Of a DNA stretch of 64,000 nt, positions 30,016 to 48,847 are shown in pieces. This DNA comes from Struthio camelus (taxonomy: Eukaryota > Chordata > Aves > Struthioniformes > Struthionidae): assembly GCF_040807025.1 (NCBI RefSeq), contig NC_090953.1, positions 23,296,997 to 23,360,996 on the forward strand, in the 5' to 3' direction. The notes beneath the pieces are model-generated. The model saw nothing but the letters and a program-made list of their open reading frames with translations, had not been told where the DNA came from and did not search any database. A program made the translations under genes and the position numbers. Each line of letters starts with the position of its first letter. Within the stretch, counting starts at the first letter, position 1.

Positions 30016-30160
30016 TCTTTATGCATGAGCTCATTGCAGCTCGGAATAACCCCTCCGCTCTGCTGTCCTCCAACAAACAAGCTGACAGGGTAATGAATGG
30101 CTTCAGATGGTAATTAGCGGCGGAGCTGCTAATAATGAAATGCATTTGCATTTTAAGCGC
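30016..30160. promoter_or_regulatory. candidate conserved noncoding enhancer element
   Basis: This is an AT-rich block inside a CpG island, dense in developmental transcription-factor motifs: TGACAG (MEIS/TGIF type) at 30083-30088, CAGATG E-box at 30104-30109 touching TAATTA (homeodomain core) at 30111-30116, and ATTTGCAT (POU octamer) at 30144-30151. The composition and motif packing are typical of deeply conserved vertebrate noncoding elements. Conservation itself cannot be tested here. Confidence 0.4.
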
Positions 30161-31869
30161 TGCCGAGGAACAGCAAGACCCTGCCGCTGCTGCCCCCCCG
30201 CCGCGGGGGGAGCGCGCCCTCCGAACCCCTGCTCGCGATGCGGAAACGCTTTAGCGTGATCGCACCTCGTCTCGGAGGCTGCAAACGAGCCGAGTTTGTT
30301 AAGCAGCAATTGGGGGGGGGTGAAGCTGCCCGGGATGCAGCATCCGACCGGCGTGGCGCGTCCCGGCACCACGCTGCGCCCAAAACGCGGACCGCCGGCG
30401 GCAGGAGTTGGTCCCGGCCCAGGGAGCCTTGGGTGGGCTGGCTCAGCGCCAGGGACTCATCCTGCTGCAAGCCCCAGCCCCGGCTGCGTTCCAGCCTCCG
30501 AGGCGCGCTGCATCCGCGCCCGAGCTCTGCGTCCGCCTCGAGCAGCCCAGCGCGCCGGACTCCCGCAAGACGCGTGGCTTTTGTGCCGGAGCAATGTGTT
30601 TCTGGAGCTATTTCATCGCTTATGGAGATTTTTTTAATTTCCATGCCTATAAAGTTTATGTGTAAAGTTAACGAGAGCTGCTTTGCCGGTCCTTCGCTCT
30701 GAGCCGAGATGCTCTGTGAATGGTTGCCAAAATCCTGCCCATTTATTTTCCTAGTCTTTTAGCCTGAAGATGCATCTCTTAAAGGCAGCAGTTTCCATGA
30801 GAGGCTTAATCCATGGCAGCCTGCCGGAGAACGGAGCCGAGCGGCTTATGCAAGGATGTCACAAATATTCATCACATGTAAGGGGAAAAAAACAACATTG
30901 TGTTTCCCGGTGCGAGCGAGCGGTTCGCGTTGGAAACGTAGCGCCTAGGCAGGCTCACTGCCGCAGAGCGCCGGGCGGGACTTAGCGGGCGCTCCAAGCC
31001 TCCATCCGCCCCCGACGCCGGGTGTGAGCTTGGGCCAACGGCGTCACCTTCCCTGCCTCGGTTTCCCCTGTCTGCGCCAAAGGGATCCAGTCTCCGGCCT
31101 CTTTGGGTGCAGCAGCCTTCTCCCTGCAGACCTCGCCGCTAGGCTCTGCGCCCGCCCCGAACGTGGGTCCCTGCGGTGTCCCGAAGCCCCAGCGCTTGGA
31201 CCCCTGGGTTAGGCAGGTTGTTTGGGGCCCGCAGAGACGTCCTGGCCGGGAAGGGGACCGGCCACGGCCTGCCGTCCCGCAGGTTTCACCTACGTTGGCA
31301 TCAGGTCGAGTGATTTATTTACGTATTTTTCAAGCCCTGCCAGGGTGAAAACAATCCAGGGGCCTCCAGAGGCCGATAAGATTTGAGTGCAAGTCAATAC
31401 GCGGGATGTCTTTCCAGTGTGCGATGATCCGCCGGGGGGAGAGGAGGGGACAGGCACGCCGGGAGGTGGCAAGGGCAGCCAAAGGGCCAGCCTCGGCCAG
31501 GGACACGGCCTCTTCCCGGGGAGCGGTTCAGGCTCAGCTCTGCGCCGGGCAGGCACGTTTTGGGGGCTCGTCGCTCCCTGGGCGCCCCCAGGGCGGCTTT
31601 GCCTGGCAGGCGGCCGCGGGCCGATCCCGAAGGCTGCCCAGCGCCCCGTCCCTGCGTTATCCACGCCGCCCCGTCGCAGCCAGCGCCGAGACGGCCGGCG
31701 CGGGGGGGGCGAAGCGACCAGGTTCGCTTTAAGGGGCAGGACTCGGGCGGCGCTGGGAAGCCGAGGGCGAGCGCTGGGCTCTGCCTTCCGCCTTCGCCGG
31801 GGCTCGCCGGGCTCCCCGCCGTCGCCCGCTCGCCGGCCCTGGGCGCTGGGGAGCCTCCGCCGGGCGCGG

Positions 31870-32301
31870 GGCTGGGAGGCTGAGCGAGGGGGGGGGGGAG
31901 GAGGAGGAGGAGGAGGGGAGGAAGGGGAGGGAGAGGGGGAGGATCTGCTAATTACACACAACGGCTCTGGGGGCTGCTGAAGTCCAGAATGAAGCAAAGA
32001 GCAGCAGAAGCGAGCGCTGCAGCGGGAGCGCAGGAGCCCAGGCATCGCCCAGCGCCGCCGCGAGGACGCAGGGGACACCCCGGGCACCCAGCAGCTCCGG
32101 CTCCCCGCAGGACAGCCTCCGGCACCGCCGCCGCGCCAGCTGCTAGCTCCTCCGCAGCCAGCCAAGGACAGCGGTAGGGGCTGGTGGTCCCGGGGGTGCC
32201 GCGTCAAACTCGACCTCCTCCGGGCGGGCGGCGGAGGGACCCGCGTCGTGGTGGCCGGGGGCTAGGTGCCCCCTCGGATCCGCGCTCCCCGCCGGCGAGG
32301 G
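31870..32301 (+). promoter_or_regulatory. RPP25: RPP25 CpG promoter / 5'UTR region
   Basis: A CpG-rich stretch with a GGA/GGAGG microsatellite at about 31886-31935 precedes the RPP25 start codon. A short upstream open frame starts at ATG 31989 and ends before the main start; it is in a position to damp translation if the transcript begins above it. No TATA box is seen, and the exact start site is unknown. Confidence 0.45.
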
Positions 32302-32952
32302 ATGGCTGCCGGAGGAGGGGGAGCCAAGCCCGTCGCCCAGTCCAGGATGGAGAACTTCCGAAAGGTCAGGACGTCGGAGGAGGAGAGCCCCTTGCCCTTC
32401 CCCGACCTGCCGCCCGGCGTGGTGGAGATGAAAGTGAAGGAGGGCAGCAAGATCAGGAACCTGATGGGCTTCGCCATGGCCCAGATGGAGCTGAAGGGCA
32501 GCCGGCAGATCGTCTTCAGCGGCTGCGGCAGGGCGGTCACCAAGACCATCACCTGCGTGGAGATCATGAAGAGGAAGCTGGGAGGCCTTCACCAGGTCAC
32601 CAAGGTACGCTACAAAACCCTGCTGGAGGTGTGGGAGAACAAGGACCCGCTGCCCGGCAGCCCGGCGCAGAACCTCACCGTCCACAAGAACGTGCCCTCC
32701 ATCTGCATCCTGCTCTCCCGGGACCCCCTGGATCCCACCCAGACGGGCTACCAGCCCCCGGAGCCCGGCGCGGGGCCGCGGGCGGAGGAGAGCCAGGCCG
32801 GGGCAGAGGCGCCCAGCTCGTCCGCCAAGGGGCTGAAGAGACCCCCGGCGCCTCCCCGCGAGGAGCTGGCGAGCAAGAAGGTGCAGGTAGAGGTCCCCGA
32901 CGGCCCCCGGGGCGCCGGCACCGTGGACCTCCAGGCGGGCCACCACCACTGA
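32302..32952 (+). CDS. RPP25: ribonuclease P/MRP subunit p25 (Alba-domain protein)
   Basis: RPP25 pairs with POP7 (Rpp20) as an Alba-fold heterodimer that binds the P3 arm of RNase P and RNase MRP RNA, in tRNA 5' processing and rRNA maturation in the nucleolus. The coding sequence has no intron, as in mammals. Residues from MENFRKVRTSEEE match the family N-terminus. The Alba domain follows: VVEMKVKEGSKIRNLMGFAM, then IVFSGCGRAVTKTITCVEIMKRK, LHQVTKVRY, and finally VPSICILLSRDPLDP and GYQPPEP. The tail is Pro/Ala/charged and ends in GHHH. Two in-frame starts exist. ATG 32302 has G at -3 and +4 and gives 216 aa; ATG 32347 starts MENFRKV and gives 201 aa, close to human 199 aa. I report the upstream one as the first good start, but the shorter form fits the family better. 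Confidence 0.95.
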   Translation: MAAGGGGAKPVAQSRMENFRKVRTSEEESPLPFPDLPPGVVEMKVKEGSKIRNLMGFAMAQMELKGSRQIVFSGCGRAVTKTITCVEIMKRKLGGLHQVTKVRYKTLLEVWENKDPLPGSPAQNLTVHKNVPSICILLSRDPLDPTQTGYQPPEPGAGPRAEESQAGAEAPSSSAKGLKRPPAPPREELASKKVQVEVPDGPRGAGTVDLQAGHHH

Positions 32953-33927
32953 CTCCCCTGGCGCCCCTCGGCCCGGCGAGGGTGCTCGCCCCGCGGGGGC
33001 TGCCGCCGGGGCCGGGGGGAAGAGCAGCCAGCGCCCGCGTCTTGGACCCTCCGCGGGGCGCGGGAGCAGGCTGGGGCCGGCGGCGGGTGCTGGTCCCGGC
33101 CGGCGGCGGGTGCCGCGGGCCGCCGCAGCCCCTCTGCCCCGCCGGCTCTCCGTTGCACCACCGCCGGCCGGAACGGGGGGGGCCGCGGCGGGTCGGGGCG
33201 CGGGACAACCCTCCGGTCCCAAATTTGTTCTCCCCGCCACCACCCTCTGTCTCCAGCACCTCGGGTGTTTCCCCCTGCCCGGCGGGACGGCACCCCGGCC
33301 CCCCGCGCAGAGGAAAGCGACGGGGAGGGAGGGGTGGGAACCGGTTAGGGTGGCCTTGTGCTGACCACACGAGCAACGAGTTGCTCGGGTCTCAGCGCTG
33401 AGCTCCCCGGCATGCCAGGGGACGGGGCCGATTTGCAGGCTGCCGGCGGGGAACGCGGAGCCCGGGCAGGGCTCTCGCCAGCTCTCCGGGACGGCGCCGG
33501 CCCCGCCGCAGGAGCGGGAGCAGCCTTCGCCTTTCGGAGAGGTGCTCCCGCGGGTCCGGCGCCCGCGTGTCGTTGATGCGCGCTGAGATGTCTCCGACGT
33601 CAGGCGCGATGGCTTCGCTCAGAGCCCCTTGGAGCAACGCCTTCGTTATCCGAACGGCTTCAGTTACGCCCGGAGACGAGCTGCCAGGTTTATTAAAGCC
33701 GGGCTCAGCGCCTCGCGGCTCTGGGATTCGTCCCGAGTACGGCTCGCAAACGAGCAGCCGCCTCGGCTCGGTCCGGGCTCGCGTGGTTTTCGGTCGTCGT
33801 TTTTATTCTGCCCTCTGCTCCGAAGCGCCTCGAGCGGGTCCGCGCCGCCCCGGGCGTTTTATCTCCCGGAGGGCTGTTCGCGAAGGCACCCGGCTCCGCT
33901 CGGCTCAGGGCTGCGCCAGGCGAAGGC

Positions 33928-33987
33928 GAGGAGCAGGAGCAGGAGGAGGAGGAGGAGGAGGAGGAGGAGGAGGAGGAGGAGGAGGAA
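33928..33987. repeat. (GAG)n trinucleotide repeat
   Basis: About 18-20 units of GAG, with a few GCA interruptions at the left end. The minus-strand poly-Leu and plus-strand poly-Arg/Gly open frames here are repeat artefacts. Confidence 0.85.
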
Positions 33988-34030
33988 GCCGGGCGTTTTG
34001 TTTCGGGCGTTTTGTTTCGCCATGACCTTG

Positions 34031-34130
34031 TTATCTCCCCGAGCAGACAGCTGCTCCTCCGGCCCGAGGCCTGTGCTTATCTGCCCTGCCACAGATTGAT
34101 TCCTTTCACTTATCTGCCGCCGTGTAATTG
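34031..34130. promoter_or_regulatory. GATA-site cluster with E-box, candidate enhancer
   Basis: Three TTATCT (complement AGATAA) GATA sites occur at 34031-34036, 34077-34082 and 34110-34115, with a CAGCTG E-box at 34048-34053. AT-rich TAATTGAATATTAATT follows at about 34125-34140. This lies about 1.1 kb downstream of RPP25. GATA plus E-box pairing is a known enhancer grammar; activity is inferred only. Confidence 0.4.
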
Positions 34131-35583
34131 AATATTAATTCCCAGTTGTTGTTGTTTTATTTGCTTTTTAAGCCTTTTGTTTCGTTTTGTTTTCCCAGGC
34201 AGGGACAAAGCCGGGGGAGCGGGGGGGAAGTCACGAGACGGGGAAGCTTCCCCTAGCTTGGGAGTTGGTTTTCAGGGTCAGTGTCCTGCTCCGTTAAAAA
34301 TCCAGTCTTCACTTCTCGGGGGAATACGAGTCCAGCCTCCCTCCCCTCCCAGATCTCTGCTCGGAAGATGCCAAAAGATGTGGTTTTGGGGACAGGGACG
34401 GCAGGGGCCGCGGGGCTGTAACTGTGCAGAGCTCCTCTGCTCTTTTTGGCGTTTTAAGTCTCTTTGTTTTGATGCAGAAAAAAGTTCCCGGGGCTCCGGG
34501 ACTCGTGCGCGAAATCACGCCGAGGAAGCCCTGCCGCAGCGATCCTCTTGCACAGGACTCGGGATTTTGGGGGGCCGGCAGCGGCACGGCGTTGGGGCTG
34601 GCGATACTTTGCGCCTTGGGCGAGGACCGCTGCTGTCTCCGCAAGGAGCGGGGGCCGGCACAGCTTGGCGGCTCGCTCTTCGCGTTCGTACCCCGCAGCA
34701 GCGCCGACTCCTGTTCTGCACGTATCTTGTGCTCAAAAGATATGAAGAAATAAAACGCTTTAAAACCACTGTCCCAGGCCATCCCTGTAAGGTGCGCGAG
34801 GCGGCTCGTGATTCAGGCTTAAGCTGGCTGCTGGCAAATACAGCAATACACCAGCCTGCTGCCCGCCTCCCCGCCGTGCAACAATCCCAAATCCTCGTCC
34901 TTCTTCGCCCCCAACCTCTTCAGGTCCCGGCATCCTCCCCTCCGCTTATTTTGCCTGCTCTCTGCTGAACTAACGGGCAGAGGGAGCCAAACTGATGGAT
35001 GGGTTTAATTTGTGCTGGCTGGTGCCGCTCTGACACCTCCGCAAGAGATGACAGATGCTTTTCCAGCGGACGAGCGGAGCCTGTCAAGAAGAGCTGGGCA
35101 CGTCCGCGGAGACAAAACGAGCGAAGTTCACCCCGGGTGCCCGCGGCAGGGCGCGGAGGGGAAGGGCACACGAGGGAAGACGAGGCACGCAGAAGAAGCG
35201 GAGCGCGAGAGCGAGGTGCAGGTCTGGCCGGGCGGGCACAGCCCGAGGCTGCCCCGTTAGACCCCTCTTTTGCTATCCCCGCTACGTCCGCTGCCGTCCG
35301 ACCTGCCAGCCAGCCATCTGCCTGCGCCGCGCTTGCTCGTCACGGCATTTCAGCGTTTAAATACCTTGTCTTTATCTGCCCATCCCTCCACGCATCCATC
35401 CCACACTCATCGCTGTCCTAGTCCAGCCCTTATGTTTCTTATCTTCTGCGTTAGGCATGGTGGGGATGTAGTTTGTGGCCTGTGTTCATTTTGGCACCTG
35501 GCTGAGACCCTCTCACCTCGCGTCACTTGTGCTTTATACCGTTCCCCAGTGTCAGGCAGGTCGATAGAGACATCTCATCGCTC

Positions 35584-35589
35584 AATAAA
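35584..35589 (+). terminator. RPP25: candidate RPP25 poly(A) signal
   Basis: AATAAA is followed by a T/G-containing stretch. If used, the RPP25 3'UTR would be about 2.65 kb. The nearer AATAAA at 34749 is the alternative. Confidence 0.35.
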
Positions 35590-35610
35590 CACTTTGGTTG
35601 AAGCATAAAG

Positions 35611-37440
35611 ACTTTCACAGCTGCATAGCTGAGAACTGCGAGCCCTTCGCCTCCCTCCCCAGCCCACCCTACACCCTGCTGCCATCTCACACTGCTCCCA
35701 GCAAGGAGGAGAGGAAGAGAAAAAAATCACTCATTCTCCTTATTATTTTGTTAATGTTGAAAATTATTTTTAATTGATTTTATACGCAGGCAATTTCCAA
35801 TCTTGGAGGCAACAGGAGCCTGGGGATTTCAAACTCCTCGCTCTGCTGGCTGCGTACCAAGGGTTTCCTGCAAGAGAAAATAGTTAAAAAAAAAAAAAAA
35901 AAAAAAGATTGTAACCCAAAATACGAAGCGTTTAAAAATAGCTTGATGGCATCTGGCTCCATGGGGTACTAAGGGGATGCTGCGAGTAGAGCCGGCGTGG
36001 AGCTCTCGTGTTGCTCTGCAGAGTCAGAGCCCCGTGTGCCCCTGAAAAACAATTTGCAGGGTCATTTTGCGAGCCCAGTCGTGTCAGGCGGGTTGGCCTT
36101 CGGGCTGGTCGACAGGGTCAGCTCTGTGCTGGCCTCCTACAGTGCCTGGGAGCGGGGGTGTTAGCGGCTGACGGCGACCTGCAGTCAGGGCAAAAAGGTT
36201 TGGGGACTGTGCCTCGGTGATGTGACGGAGGCTGCGATCCTCGCATTGATGAACTGGCAAATTGACTTGGCAATCTCCGGTCCAAGGTGACCCGCTGCTG
36301 CTTTTGCCAGCTCGTTTGGTCAGAGCCCCAGAAAGCCTTGGCGCTGCGGGATATCGTACCCAGGGCCAGACCGGGCGGCAGTTTCCCCAGACTTACCGGG
36401 AAGACGTAAGGTGATTCGCCCTTGCCCTGGCTAGCGGTAGGCAGTGATGAGACCGCAGGGACAAGGTCCCATTTCAGCCGCCAGGATGATGATGGTTTAT
36501 AGAGAGATTCAGGGCCATAGCTGGAAGGGGGGCGTCACCGGGCACGTCTGCCTCACCCCGGGCGAGTATCGCAGAGGTGCCCGTGGTGACGGTCAGTGGG
36601 CACGCGCGGGTCCTGTCCCTTCAGCAGCGCAGATCTGCGAACATCCCCAGGAGGGCTCGTCCGACTTCAGGAGCGGTTGCTGGAAAGGCCTCTCTCGTCA
36701 TCCTCCCAACAGCATCCCCGATGGCACAGGGACAGGGAGGCCCTGGACACTTCACAGGGAGCACAGACAGGGGTGGTCAGTCACATCGGGCCACATCCTG
36801 CCTCTCCGCGCTCCCACAAAGCTGCGGCCAGCAGTAGGATCGGCCCCTCCCCTGGCACGGGATCCCACGCAGGGGCCGTGCCTGCAGCTCAGCACACGTG
36901 GCAGCGGCACGTTCGGACACGTGCCTGCAAACCCTGGCAGCCCGGCTGGGCTGCGTACAGACTCGGCGCTGCTGAAGAGGAATTGCTCTGCCAGCCGGGC
37001 AGGGCCGAGGCCCTGGCGCTCGGGCAAGGCGCAGCTAGGCAGCCCACGCGTGCCCCTTCGGACAGCTCTCGAGGGCCCCGCTCGAGCCCAGCGCCAGCCG
37101 CTGCCTCCCACCACGAGGCAAAGACCCTCCTGCATCAACGCAGCTGCCAAGACGCCGGGGCGCTGGCCGGGCCTCGCCTCCCGCCCGGCAGCAAACGGCG
37201 CACAACGGCGGCCGCTCCCGCCGGGCAGAGCCAGCCTGGGCCTGCCCTGCCCTGCGCTCACAGGCAGCCGCTTCGGAGCCTGCACCCCGCCGCCCTGCAC
37301 CTCACGGCTCCGAGGGGCACCGCAAAGGCAGCCCAAAGCCCTAGGGCGGCATGAGGCGTGCGGAGAGACGCCGCGACGGGCTTTTATGAGGGAAGGCGCC
37401 GAGACACCGGCGCCCAAGCCGCGCCGGCCTGTCAACGGCC
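35611..37440. other. intergenic RPP25-COX5A
   Basis: A 21-base A tract lies at 35886-35906. From 36.4 kb the sequence becomes CpG-rich towards the COX5A promoter. Several long plus-strand frames (for example 36444-37562) run into the island without domain-like content and are rejected as genes. Confidence 0.55.
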
Positions 37441-37695
37441 TTCCGCGACACAAAATGGCCGCCGGCCCCCGCCGCCCGCCAAGCCCCGCCCCCTTGCGGC
37501 GCTTCCCGCCTCCCCCGCGGGTCACGTGGCGGGGCCGGTGTGTCCCCGCGGCGCCGCCGTAGCCGCCGCCCCGCCCCTCTCTCTCCCTCCCCTCCCCCCG
37601 CTGCGGCGCGTGCGGTCGCCTCAGAGCGCGGCCGGAGCGAGGAGCGAGCGGCGCCTGCCCCGCGCTCCCGGTGCCCCCCGCCCCCTCCCGCCGCC
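37441..37695 (+). promoter_or_regulatory. COX5A: COX5A CpG-island promoter
   Basis: A YY1-type AAAATGGCCGCC lies at 37452-37463, and a GTCACGTG E-box (USF/MYC class) at 37521-37528, followed by GC- and CT-rich sequence up to the start codon. YY1 sites just at or below the start site are common in nuclear genes for respiratory-chain subunits. No TATA box is seen. Confidence 0.6.
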
Positions 37696-45272
<7,577 letters not shown>

Positions 45273-46892
45273 ACCTTATCGGTAAGGCATACAGTATCCT
45301 TGGCATGGGACTCCTGTACCTTGCAACTCTCCTGACAAAGACAGAATATCCTTTCTTGCCTTCATGAACTACGCAGCCTTTCACAGATTCGGTCTTGTAC
45401 AGTGATTCTCATGAAACTTGCAGTTTGTGACATTGGTGAATTTGGTAATGAGGAAACTATTACTTTAGTGACATTGAAATGTTTATGGCCGCGTGTCAAG
45501 AAGTGTAAATCTGAGGTGGGGTTTACAGTTAATTCCTTAGCTGTAGTCTTTTCCTGGGAAATTCGAGCATTTGAGGAAGAATTGGATTTCATTATTAAAC
45601 TTGATCGTGGTTTAAGAGGAAAGACTTGCTGCACAAAACAACCTCTGTGGGCCTGTTCAGTCCTAAAATGTTTGCTGTGGTATCTGTTGCCTAAAAGTGA
45701 GGGAAACTCTGTAGAATCTGGAGTGCCCATTCCTTAACGGAAAAAAATCAAGATGGTTCACCAAATGGCTGTATAAGTACAGATCTTCTAGAAAAGGCAA
45801 TAGAAGGTTTTTCAAAGAAGGTTTGAAAATAAATAGTACAGCTACTTGAGGGGAGGATGGGGTAGCTGGCAACAGTACTCAGCCTTCAAGAGATTTCTGG
45901 ATAGCAGTTGCTAGAAATATCAAGGCAGATCTAAATCGTATTGCCAAGGCAACAGATACTGCAGCACTTGTTTGGCAGTATGTAGACCTTTGCTCCTCAT
46001 TAGCTTTTACTGGCAAGCATTTTTAGCAAAGGGGAGGATCACTTCCTCTGGAAGTACACACGCGCTCAGTTCATTGTCACAGACTAGCCAATTTAGAAAA
46101 CTGGGAGACACTAAATACTACCTTATGCTAGGAAATGGCCCCATTGATGCTAATGACCCAACAACATTGAAGTTTCTTTATGCTGCACTTAAAGTACCAG
46201 TGTTTTTTCTTTGATTCAGAACTAATTTGGAGGACGCTTTGCTTACAGAATAAACAGATCAGCTCTAGTATAGCCAGAGCTTAAGTGCTCTGTGAACAGA
46301 ACTTTTATTTAGTCTCAGTAGATAACTTCAGGAACATTGCAGGTAGCGTCTGAGGCCTAATGGCCTCAAGTCTCAGAAAGTGAGCGGCTTTCCTTTTTGG
46401 CTGAAATTCTGAGTGGAAAATGAGTATAACTAAAACATCCAGGTTTCCATAATAAATACCAGACTCTTACCTAACTTGTTCTAATCCTAGAATAAAGTGA
46501 AGCCCCAAATAAAAATTCTGATGGAACTGAAGCTATAAAGAAGTAGTCTCTTAACACATCAGTTTATTCAGGGGAAGGCCGTGTTGACGTTGTGCAGCCC
46601 TCTCTTTTTTTCTAAATACCTATATGTTGTTCTTAAAATTGATCCGTGAAGTCTCAGGCTGCAAGTAGTAGTAAACTCTGCAACTTTTCCTCCATGCCCT
46701 TCTTCCCCTGGGATATGAAGTCTTGGTGCAATGGGGTACAGGTACTGGGAATGCCGTAACTGTATTTGGGGGTTGAGTGTGGTTAAACTGGGCTTTGCAA
46801 GTGTAAAAGTGAAGAATGGAAATAACTTATTTGTGACCCCGTGAAACCATGTGGAAAGCTCCTAATCTAATGGCTTTTCTGTTCTTTTCCAG

Positions 46893-47055
46893 GTGGATCA
46901 CTCGTGCATTTTACTGATGCTATTTGATTGTATGCAGTCCTCTGGAGACATAAATGTTAAAATATTACATTATTTGAAATAACTTCTTCCTTTATTGAGT
47001 CACAATGTATGTGATGTGAAGTTGGACCTAATAAAGGAAAAACTGTTTTGACTGA
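46893..47055 (+). other. COX5A: COX5A terminal 3'UTR exon with poly(A) signal
   Basis: The acceptor TTCTTTTCCAG ends at 46892. The exon carries AATAAA at 47030-47035, with GTGTGTGATTTGTTTG-type downstream sequence from about 47060. This gives a short 3'UTR of roughly 170 nt after splicing. Confidence 0.8.
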
Positions 47056-48600
47056 TGTGGTGTGTGATTTGTTTGTTTGCTTTGTTTAGTGGGAGGAAAA
47101 GGGAGGGACAAAACAGAAGTGTACTCTCCTAAGAGCAAAAGGAAGAGCAAACTTGCCTGCCCTGACTGAATGCCTTCAGGGAGATGGCTGATTTCCTAAT
47201 CTAACTGTAGTGTTAGCTTAGAGGTACAGCATGCCAAGAAACTTGTGGTGTTTGCAAGACAGTGTCATCCTGACTTTGTCACGCTAGTAAAGCAAAATGT
47301 TCTTATTTGTTTCTTTTTTTTTTTTTTTTAATTGGAGAAAAACACCCATGCCCTGTTCTGGGATGGGATTTAATGTGCACCCGACTTTTTGTGCTAATTG
47401 GCATCATTGCTGGGCTTTGAATTGAACAGGTAGTGTCAATAATGCCTTTTCATGAATATTTTCTTCTACCCCTAGCAGCTTTTTGCCATAGCTATTCTCT
47501 GTTGCAGGACCAGGTTTGGAAGCCTTCAGAAGTTGGTGCAATGAAATACCTTGAATCTGACTTCTTTGCTGGCTAGACAGTACTGAAGACATGAGCCTTG
47601 TGAATATGTTTGTAAGCTAGAGCCTGCGAGGGTGAGAATCAGTTGCTTTTATGCAGTACAGCAGGTTGCTTGGTCGTTATCTTGCTGGCTCTGTATAAGG
47701 GCCTTGGTCTTTGTATGCAGAGTGATTAATGGTAGCCAATTGCTCCCTCTGGATATTACAAGTCATGGTGAATTCTGTGACAAAGTGGATGGATGGGGGG
47801 AAATGAATTGTAATATTATGCATTGCTGTATTTGCTAGGTCAATGGAATTTATCATTCCAATTGAAAAGATTTTTCCCCAAACACTGAGATAGTGTGTCC
47901 TTCTCTTCTGCCCGCTTGAAAGCTGTTGTTCTCATAACTAGATACTTCACAAAGCTCTAAAAGCCACTGGAGTAGATACCTGAACTACCAAGGGCTTCCT
48001 TTCAAAACGGAGGCATGTTTGGAGCAAGCCTGCTGTGTTGTGGCAGCTCGGAGGCTGGACTCCACCGCGCTTCCCCGGTCTGAGCGCTGCCCGAGCTCTG
48101 CCACGGCCGAGAGGTGGAGCAGCGGGGCTGTGCAGTCACAACTGCTAAATGCAACTGGAGATCCTCTTCATCTTGCCTGTGCATTAGTGCAGTGAGCCCT
48201 GCCCTGCTGTCAGGACAGAAGGGGAAAGGGATACTAATGGTCTTTCATTCTTTGCTAGCCAGAGAGGAAGCAGTTACTTGTCATGACTTCTGTCAGCTGT
48301 GCACTGCTGGCTGTTGCTGTTTTGAAGTGGTGAGTGTCCAGATGTGATCATGCAAGCAGTGTTAGCTCCAGATTTGCTGCTGTGTGGGTGCTCTAGCAAA
48401 CCCAGTGGTCTAGAAACATCACTATGCCTCTAGCATAGTGCTTACTAGGTTGAAATACCTTCCTGAAAACGTGCTCCAGCACCTAGGGCAGGGAGGAAGA
48501 AGGCTTATGAAGCATTACTTGCTTCCTGTGCTTTGCTGCTTCTAGAGGTTGCAGAGCCCGTGGCTCCCCCTGGGCCTTGCCTGAGCTTTTAGCTCCACCT
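47056..48600. other. intergenic COX5A-FAM219B
   Basis: AT-rich sequence of about 1.5 kb with a T run near 47316-47330. I found no exon or RNA gene. GC content rises sharply from 48.5 kb into the FAM219B promoter. Confidence 0.6.
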
Positions 48601-48847
48601 TCGGGAGGCAAAAGGTAAAGATTCGCTTTTCAGACATGACGAAGCGCGCAGGTCCTGGTTGCACGCAGGGCTTTGGAGAACGGGAGAACCAAGAGCTTGC
48701 AAAAAATCTCACCAGCCTCGGAAATAAAAAGAAGGGGCTGCAGGCAGCCCGGCGGGCAACGGCGCATGCGCGGCGGGGCGCGGCCGCCCCGCCCCCTCGG
48801 TGCTCTGATTGGCTGTCCGGCGGGGCGGGGCCGGCGGCGGGGCGGCC
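48601..48847 (+). promoter_or_regulatory. FAM219B: FAM219B CpG-island promoter
   Basis: A perfect GCGCATGCGC NRF1 palindrome lies at 48762-48771, and an inverted CCAAT box (CTGATTGGCT) at 48805-48814, with GC boxes around 48819-48843 and the start codon directly after. The same NRF1 palindrome is at the PPCDC promoter. Confidence 0.65.

Larger units (their letters stand above)
32953..35610 (+). other. RPP25: RPP25 3'UTR and downstream CpG-rich flank
   Basis: No second gene was recognised. AATAAA signals at 34749-34754 and 35584-35589 are candidate ends of the RPP25 transcript, the second being a clean signal in AT-rich context. Long open frames on both strands from 33.1 to 35.4 kb are Arg/Pro/Ala-rich products of GC content. 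Confidence 0.45.

Noticed and set aside
32266-32301. Extended RPP25 start at 32266
   Set aside because: That codon is GTG, not ATG, in a vertebrate gene; the first in-frame ATG is 32302.
32143-33401. Long open frames of 366, 405, 233 and 181 codons overlapping RPP25
   Set aside because: They are Pro/Arg/Gly-rich shadows of the GC-rich RPP25 coding sequence, whose own frame carries the conserved Alba domain.
33859-34092. Minus-strand open frame with poly-Leu
   Set aside because: It is the complement of the (GAG)n repeat.
36444-37562. 372-codon plus-strand frame before COX5A
   Set aside because: It is low in recognisable motifs, runs into the CpG island and ends inside the COX5A promoter; likely chance in GC-rich DNA.
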